Shown: positions 60,353 through 64,000 of the stretch, in pieces
How the letters are laid out: the number at the start of each line of letters is the position of its first letter
How positions within the stretch are numbered: the stretch's first letter is position 1
Source: Acidobacteriota bacterium
GTDB lineage: Bacteria; Acidobacteriota; Terriglobia; Acidiferrales; UBA7541
DNA: 64,000 bases
Assembly (NCBI GenBank): GCA_013289955.1
Contig: JABCYZ010000007.1
Span: 124,001-188,000 of the forward strand
Direction: 5' to 3'
Translations under genes and position numbers: made by a program
Notes under the pieces: model-generated
What the model saw: only the letters and a program-made list of their open reading frames with translations
Told to the model about the DNA's origin: nothing
Database searches by the model: none

Positions 60353-61719
60353 CCTTTCTCTCGCGCAGCGCCGTCGAGGTGCCCGGCAATCTCGGCAATG
60401 GCACGGTTGGTGGCGCCGCGGCTGCTTTCGACAAGCTTACGAGCGGTCTCGCCCATCCGCGCGGCCCGCTCGGGATCGCGCAGGAACTCGATCCAGGCAA
60501 CGCCAGCGTCTTCGGGGCTTTCCACTTGAACCGCAGCCCCTGCCGCCGTGAATCGCTCCGCGATTTCCCTAAAGTTCTCCATGGACGGCCCAAACACAGG
60601 AATTTTTCCGAACGCCGCGGGCTCCAAGATGTTGTGACCGCCGCTCTCCACCAGTGAACCGCCAACGAAAGCGCCGTCGGCCACCCGGTAAAGCGAAGCG
60701 AGTTCACCGATGCTGTCGAGCAGGATGACAGTCACATCATCGGCGATTGGAAATTCGCCCCAGGGTCTGCCGTTTTGCGAAGGCCCGGGAACCGGAAGTT
60801 GCGAGCGGCGAATGAATTTGCGGTGAGAATCATCGATGAACTGAGCAGCGGATTCGAAGCATTCTGGCTTGCGCGGGGCCAAAACCAGCAGCGCTTTGCG
60901 GTGCTCCCCCTGGAGCGTGCCGAAGGCGATCAGTGCGAGCGGCTCCTCGGTCGCTACGACGCTGCCTGCAACAATGATCGGCGAGCGACCAGCGCGTTTC
61001 GCTTCCGTTGCGAGCCATTCGGAAATCGGCGTTGGCGCGGGAAGCTCCAAGTCGTATTTCAAGTTTCCGCTGACCTGCACGCGGCCTGACGGCGCCCCCA
61101 GTGCGCGAATCCGCTCGGCATCTCTTTCGCTCTGCATAAGAAAAGCCGAAGCATTGGCAAGCGCGCTGGCCAAAAAGGGACGAAGGAAAAATCCGACAAT
61201 GCCTAGAAAGCGCTGATAGCGACGATAGGAACGGTCCGAAATGCGCCCGCTGACAAACACAACCGGAACGCCGGCGCGCCGGGACTCGCGCAGAAAATTG
61301 GGCCAGATTTCCGTCTCGAGAATGATGACGATGGAAGGCCGGACCGCGCGCAGCGACCGCCGAATGCAAAACGCCCAATCCAACGGAAAATAGAAAATCG
61401 CGTCGGCAAAAGGCATGCGTTCCCGGGCAAGCGCCTGCCCGGTCAGGGTAGTGGTGGACACCACGAGTGGCCGACCGGGATAGGCCTGTTTCAACCGCCG
61501 CGCCAGAGTGACACCGGAAAGCGCTTCGCCCACGGAGACAGCATGAATCCATATCGCGCCAGGGCGGTTTTCTGGCAGCTTCGTGAGCGTCGGAAACGAA
61601 AAACCGAGGCGTTGGCCGAGGTTTGAGAAGTATTTACCGTGCCGCAATCCCTGCACCAGCCAGTAGGGTGTGAGGAGCAGGGCGGCGAGGCCCATCAGCA
61701 AGCTGTAGATCGAATACAC
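60349..61719 (-). CDS. waaA: 3-deoxy-D-manno-octulosonic acid transferase (Kdo transferase)
   Basis: 456 residues from a GTG at 61719, where the family-typical membrane anchor begins (YSIYSLLMGLAALLLTPYW). GGAG lies about 9 bases upstream. Motifs include RLGFSFP, WIHAVSVGEALS, LETEIWPNFLRESRRAGVPVV and, in the C-terminal domain, GGSLVESGGHNILEPA. It attaches Kdo to lipid IVA and may add one or two residues; this cannot be told. It is the first gene of the LPS cluster. A longer frame to 61788 adds non-conserved residues and is rejected. Confidence 0.93.
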   Translation of the reverse strand: MYSIYSLLMGLAALLLTPYWLVQGLRHGKYFSNLGQRLGFSFPTLTKLPENRPGAIWIHAVSVGEALSGVTLARRLKQAYPGRPLVVSTTTLTGQALARERMPFADAIFYFPLDWAFCIRRSLRAVRPSIVIILETEIWPNFLRESRRAGVPVVFVSGRISDRSYRRYQRFLGIVGFFLRPFLASALANASAFLMQSERDAERIRALGAPSGRVQVSGNLKYDLELPAPTPISEWLATEAKRAGRSPIIVAGSVVATEEPLALIAFGTLQGEHRKALLVLAPRKPECFESAAQFIDDSHRKFIRRSQLPVPGPSQNGRPWGEFPIADDVTVILLDSIGELASLYRVADGAFVGGSLVESGGHNILEPAAFGKIPVFGPSMENFREIAERFTAAGAAVQVESPEDAGVAWIEFLRDPERAARMGETARKLVESSRGATNRAIAEIAGHLDGAAREKG

Positions 61720-61814
61720 TAAACGTGGCTCCGGTCTCTCGTCCGCACCGCCGCGAGCAGGCGGTGCGCGGTGCGGGCAACCTTGCACTTCCCCCGGGAA
61801 TCGAAGGCGTCGAG

Positions 61815-62486
61815 ATGAGAAAGGACTATTATAACCCGATGCGAAACCTAGCCATTATAGTTCCCTTTCTTGCCGCAACCATTTTTTCTGACGGATCCAT
61901 GGCCCAACAGACGCAGTCCACGCTGAAGGCTGCCGCCCTTGAATCGCATGAAGGTGTAACCATCACCGCGCAGCCCTGGATGGACGCGGCCAACTACAAA
62001 GCCAAATTTCCCAAGAAGTCGCCCCTCGCAGCCGGAATCGTCGCTATCGACACGATTTTCCGCAACGATTCGGACGAAAGTATGAAGGTTGACCTCGAAC
62101 AAATCCGATTGAATGTCATGGTGTCAGAAGACAATCGCCAAGCGCTGCGCTCCCTGAGCGCGGACGACGTCGCCGACGTGATGACCGACACCGGGAAAAA
62201 AGATCCAACGCAAACGCGACGGTCTCCCATTCCCATACCCAGGGGCCCCAAAGTCGGCCGCGACAAGCATTGGACAGAATTGCAGAAGGCCGCAGCCGAC
62301 GCTGCTGTTTCCGGCAGCGTCGTCGCACCTCATCATGCCCTGCAAGGATTGCTTTACTTCGACCTGCAGGGACAACTCGATCTGCTCAGTACCGCCCATC
62401 TCTACATCCCGGATGTCCGGTCTCTTGAAAAGAATCACCCGCTTGTGTATTTCGAAATCGATCTGAGCCAGCAGGGCGGGCGCTGA
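61815..62486 (+). CDS. Exported protein of unknown function
   Basis: 223 residues from the ATG at 61815 (an ATG at 61839 is an alternative). A signal peptide (about 8-32) ends near MAQQ. The mature protein shows a beta-sandwich-like pattern (HEGVTITAQPWMDAANYKAKF, IDTIFRNDSDESMKVDLEQIRLNV) and a late hydrophobic beta strand (GLLYFDLQGQLDLL). Such proteins with a fixed sandwich domain are widespread in acidobacteria as exported unknowns. It is divergent from waaA, starting 95 bases away. Confidence 0.72.
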   Translation: MRKDYYNPMRNLAIIVPFLAATIFSDGSMAQQTQSTLKAAALESHEGVTITAQPWMDAANYKAKFPKKSPLAAGIVAIDTIFRNDSDESMKVDLEQIRLNVMVSEDNRQALRSLSADDVADVMTDTGKKDPTQTRRSPIPIPRGPKVGRDKHWTELQKAAADAAVSGSVVAPHHALQGLLYFDLQGQLDLLSTAHLYIPDVRSLEKNHPLVYFEIDLSQQGGR

Positions 62487-62519
62487 CCGCGGATCGCGTT
62501 TCTCCCCCTGCGCTTTTTT

Positions 62520-62549
62520 TGCCAAATGCTGGAGCAAAATCCTGTAATT
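62520..62549 (+). promoter_or_regulatory. Predicted sigma-70-type promoter of the helicase gene
   Basis: TTGCCA (62520-62525) and TGTAAT (62544-62549), each matching consensus at five of six positions, are 18 bases apart. Transcription would start near 62556, about 55 bases before the ATG. Confidence 0.55.
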
Positions 62550-62611
62550 TGCGCGCTTCCGCTCAGTCGGCTACCATCACAAGGCGTCGCATCTTCGAAC
62601 ACAGCAGGTAC

Positions 62612-64000
62612 ATGTTGAATCTTCTCGATGAACTGAATCCGGAACAGCGCCAGGCCGCGGAAACAGTGGAAGGGCCCGTGCTCATTCTTGCCGGAGCAGG
62701 TACGGGCAAGACGCGCGCCATTACCTTCCGTATGGCCAACTTGATTTCCAAAGGTGCGCCCGCTGAGTCGATCCTTGCGGTCACTTTCACGAACAAAGCC
62801 GCGGAGGAGATGAGAACGCGGGTCTCCGACCTGCTGCTTCGCTCCGGAGTGCCCCCCGCGCAACCCTGGCTTTCGACGTTCCATTCGCTCTGCGCACGGC
62901 TCTTGCGGCGGGAAGCTCCAAGCGCAGGATTGCCTCGCGATTTCGCAATCTACGATGATGACGATCAGCTCGCCGCTGTGAAACTCTCCATGAGCAAGCT
63001 GGCGATCGACGACGATAGCCTTACGCCGCGGAATATCCTGAGCCGCATCAGCTATGCGAAAAACCATGCGCAAACGCCGGAGATGATTCGCGGCGAAGCG
63101 ATCGACAAAGATGGGCGGCGCGTTGCGGACGTCTTTGCCGCTTACGAAAAACTCCTACACCAAAGCAATGCCCTGGATTTTGATGATTTGCTTCTGCGTT
63201 CGGTGCGCCTGCTTCGGGAAGTGCCGGCTGTGCGCGAGAAATGGCAAGCACGCTTTCAGTATATCCACGTCGACGAATATCAAGACACCAACCGCGTGCA
63301 GTACGAATTGCTGCGTCTCTTGACCGGGCCCAAGCACAACTTGTGTGTCGTTGGCGACGAAGACCAATCCATCTATCGGTGGCGCGGGGCGGACGTCTCG
63401 ATTTTGCTGAGTTTTTCGCGAGACTTCCCCGGCGCTCGGATCGTCAAGCTGGAGCAGAACTATCGCTCCACGCAGAATATTCTGGACGCGGCTGGGGCGG
63501 TGGTTGCAAACAATCCGGAAAGGCTCGGAAAGTCGCTAAGCGCGACGAAGGGAACGGGCGCGAATCTGCGTTACTTCGAAGCGCGCGATGCCCAGGCCGA
63601 GGCCGAATTTGTCGCTGAGGAGCTGGAAAGAATTCTGAACGATGATTCCGCACAGACTTGCGCCGTCGAATACCGCACGAATTTTCAGTCGCGGGCGTTC
63701 GAAGAGGTCTTCCGCCGCCGCGGGTTGCGTTACAAACTCGTCGGAGGCTTCAGCTTCTACAATCGTGCCGAGGTCAAGGACACATTGGCATACGTCCGCT
63801 TGGCCTTGCATCCGGAAGATGATATTTCGCTGCTGCGCGTGTTAAACGTCCCTCCTCGTGGAATCGGCAAAACCACTGTGGATTCTTTGCGCGAGACGGC
63901 GCGCTTGGACGGGACACCTCTCTGGACAGCAATAGAAAAATTCGTTTCCGGAGCAGCCGCCGGCCGCGCCGTGACGCCCCTGCGCTCGTTTCAAGAGCTG
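62612..64000 (+). CDS. pcrA: UvrD/PcrA-type DNA helicase, 3' end outside window
   Basis: The first 463 codons are open to the window edge from the ATG at 62612. SF1A helicase motifs appear in order: Q-motif LNPEQRQA, motif I AGAGTGKT, motif Ia TFTNKAAEEM, motif II VDEYQDTN, motif III VVGDEDQSIYRWRGAD and motif IV LEQNYRST. These proteins unwind DNA from 3' to 5' in repair and replication. PcrA/UvrD cannot be told from Rep on this part. A promoter is seen just upstream. Confidence 0.94.
   Translation, partial: MLNLLDELNPEQRQAAETVEGPVLILAGAGTGKTRAITFRMANLISKGAPAESILAVTFTNKAAEEMRTRVSDLLLRSGVPPAQPWLSTFHSLCARLLRREAPSAGLPRDFAIYDDDDQLAAVKLSMSKLAIDDDSLTPRNILSRISYAKNHAQTPEMIRGEAIDKDGRRVADVFAAYEKLLHQSNALDFDDLLLRSVRLLREVPAVREKWQARFQYIHVDEYQDTNRVQYELLRLLTGPKHNLCVVGDEDQSIYRWRGADVSILLSFSRDFPGARIVKLEQNYRSTQNILDAAGAVVANNPERLGKSLSATKGTGANLRYFEARDAQAEAEFVAEELERILNDDSAQTCAVEYRTNFQSRAFEEVFRRRGLRYKLVGGFSFYNRAEVKDTLAYVRLALHPEDDISLLRVLNVPPRGIGKTTVDSLRETARLDGTPLWTAIEKFVSGAAAGRAVTPLRSFQEL

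Noticed and set aside
1..64000. Transposons, prophage, integrons, tRNA or rRNA genes
   Set aside because: No transposase, integrase, terminal repeats or RNA-gene structures were recognised; the only broken gene is the comEC relic.

Overview
The window looks like chromosomal DNA of an Acidobacteriota member, probably class Terriglobia. This is inferred from gene content: a duplicated orphan MacB-type permease (ADOP), a VWA protein of the acidobacterial type, an exported TldD-like pair, an S53 (sedolisin) protease, DUF4440- and FecR-type exported proteins, and a full set of LPS heptose/Kdo genes. The DNA is GC-rich, so many long open frames lie antisense to real genes. I saw no tRNA, rRNA, CRISPR array, insertion sequence or prophage.

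Layout. 1-5.7 kb (minus): ppx (cut by the window edge), two tandem thymidylate-kinase-like genes, and an MCE/Mla lipid transporter (mlaE, mlaF, mlaD). 5.8-15.95 kb (plus): a Ser/Thr kinase with TPRs, a VOC protein, a strong hairpin, then aroC-def-fmt, an exported TldD-like pair and a PASTA protein. 16-36 kb: mostly exported enzymes and unknowns (GH29, M20, S53, FecR-like, six-hairpin glycosidase-like, a pilin-fusion protein, a Tat-type PLP enzyme, DUF4230, PilZ, M28, a MetX-like hydrolase, DUF4440). 35-43 kb: ADOP permease, methyltransferase, M23 protein, VWA protein and a PurD-like ATP-grasp protein. 43.4-54.2 kb (plus): BamD-like protein, response regulator, valS, birA-coaX, a conserved unknown and an rlmD-like gene. 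Directly after it lies a decayed comEC. 54.7-61.7 kb (minus): eight tightly overlapping genes for lipid A-inner core LPS (waaA, lpxK, waaF, gmhB, hldA, hldC, a GT9 gene, an isoprenylcysteine-methyltransferase-like gene). 61.8-64 kb (plus): an exported unknown and the 5' part of a UvrD/PcrA helicase.

How the genes fit together. Much of the window serves the envelope of a diderm cell: Mla lipid transport, BamD-like outer-membrane assembly, LPS core synthesis and many exported hydrolases. The housekeeping blocks (aroC-def-fmt, valS-birA-coaX, pcrA) are conventional. A recurring oddity is an altered catalytic residue in a paralog or ATPase: Walker A Lys to Arg in one kinase of the tandem pair, loss of the His metal motif in the second TldD-like protein, and non-canonical Walker B and H-loop residues in MlaF. 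The most notable items are a pilin-fold domain fused to the C-terminus of a large exported protein, a comEC relic, a probable CTG start in gmhB, a probable frameshift in the FecR-like gene, and exact 34-residue repeats in MlaD. I did not find a clearly new multi-gene system.
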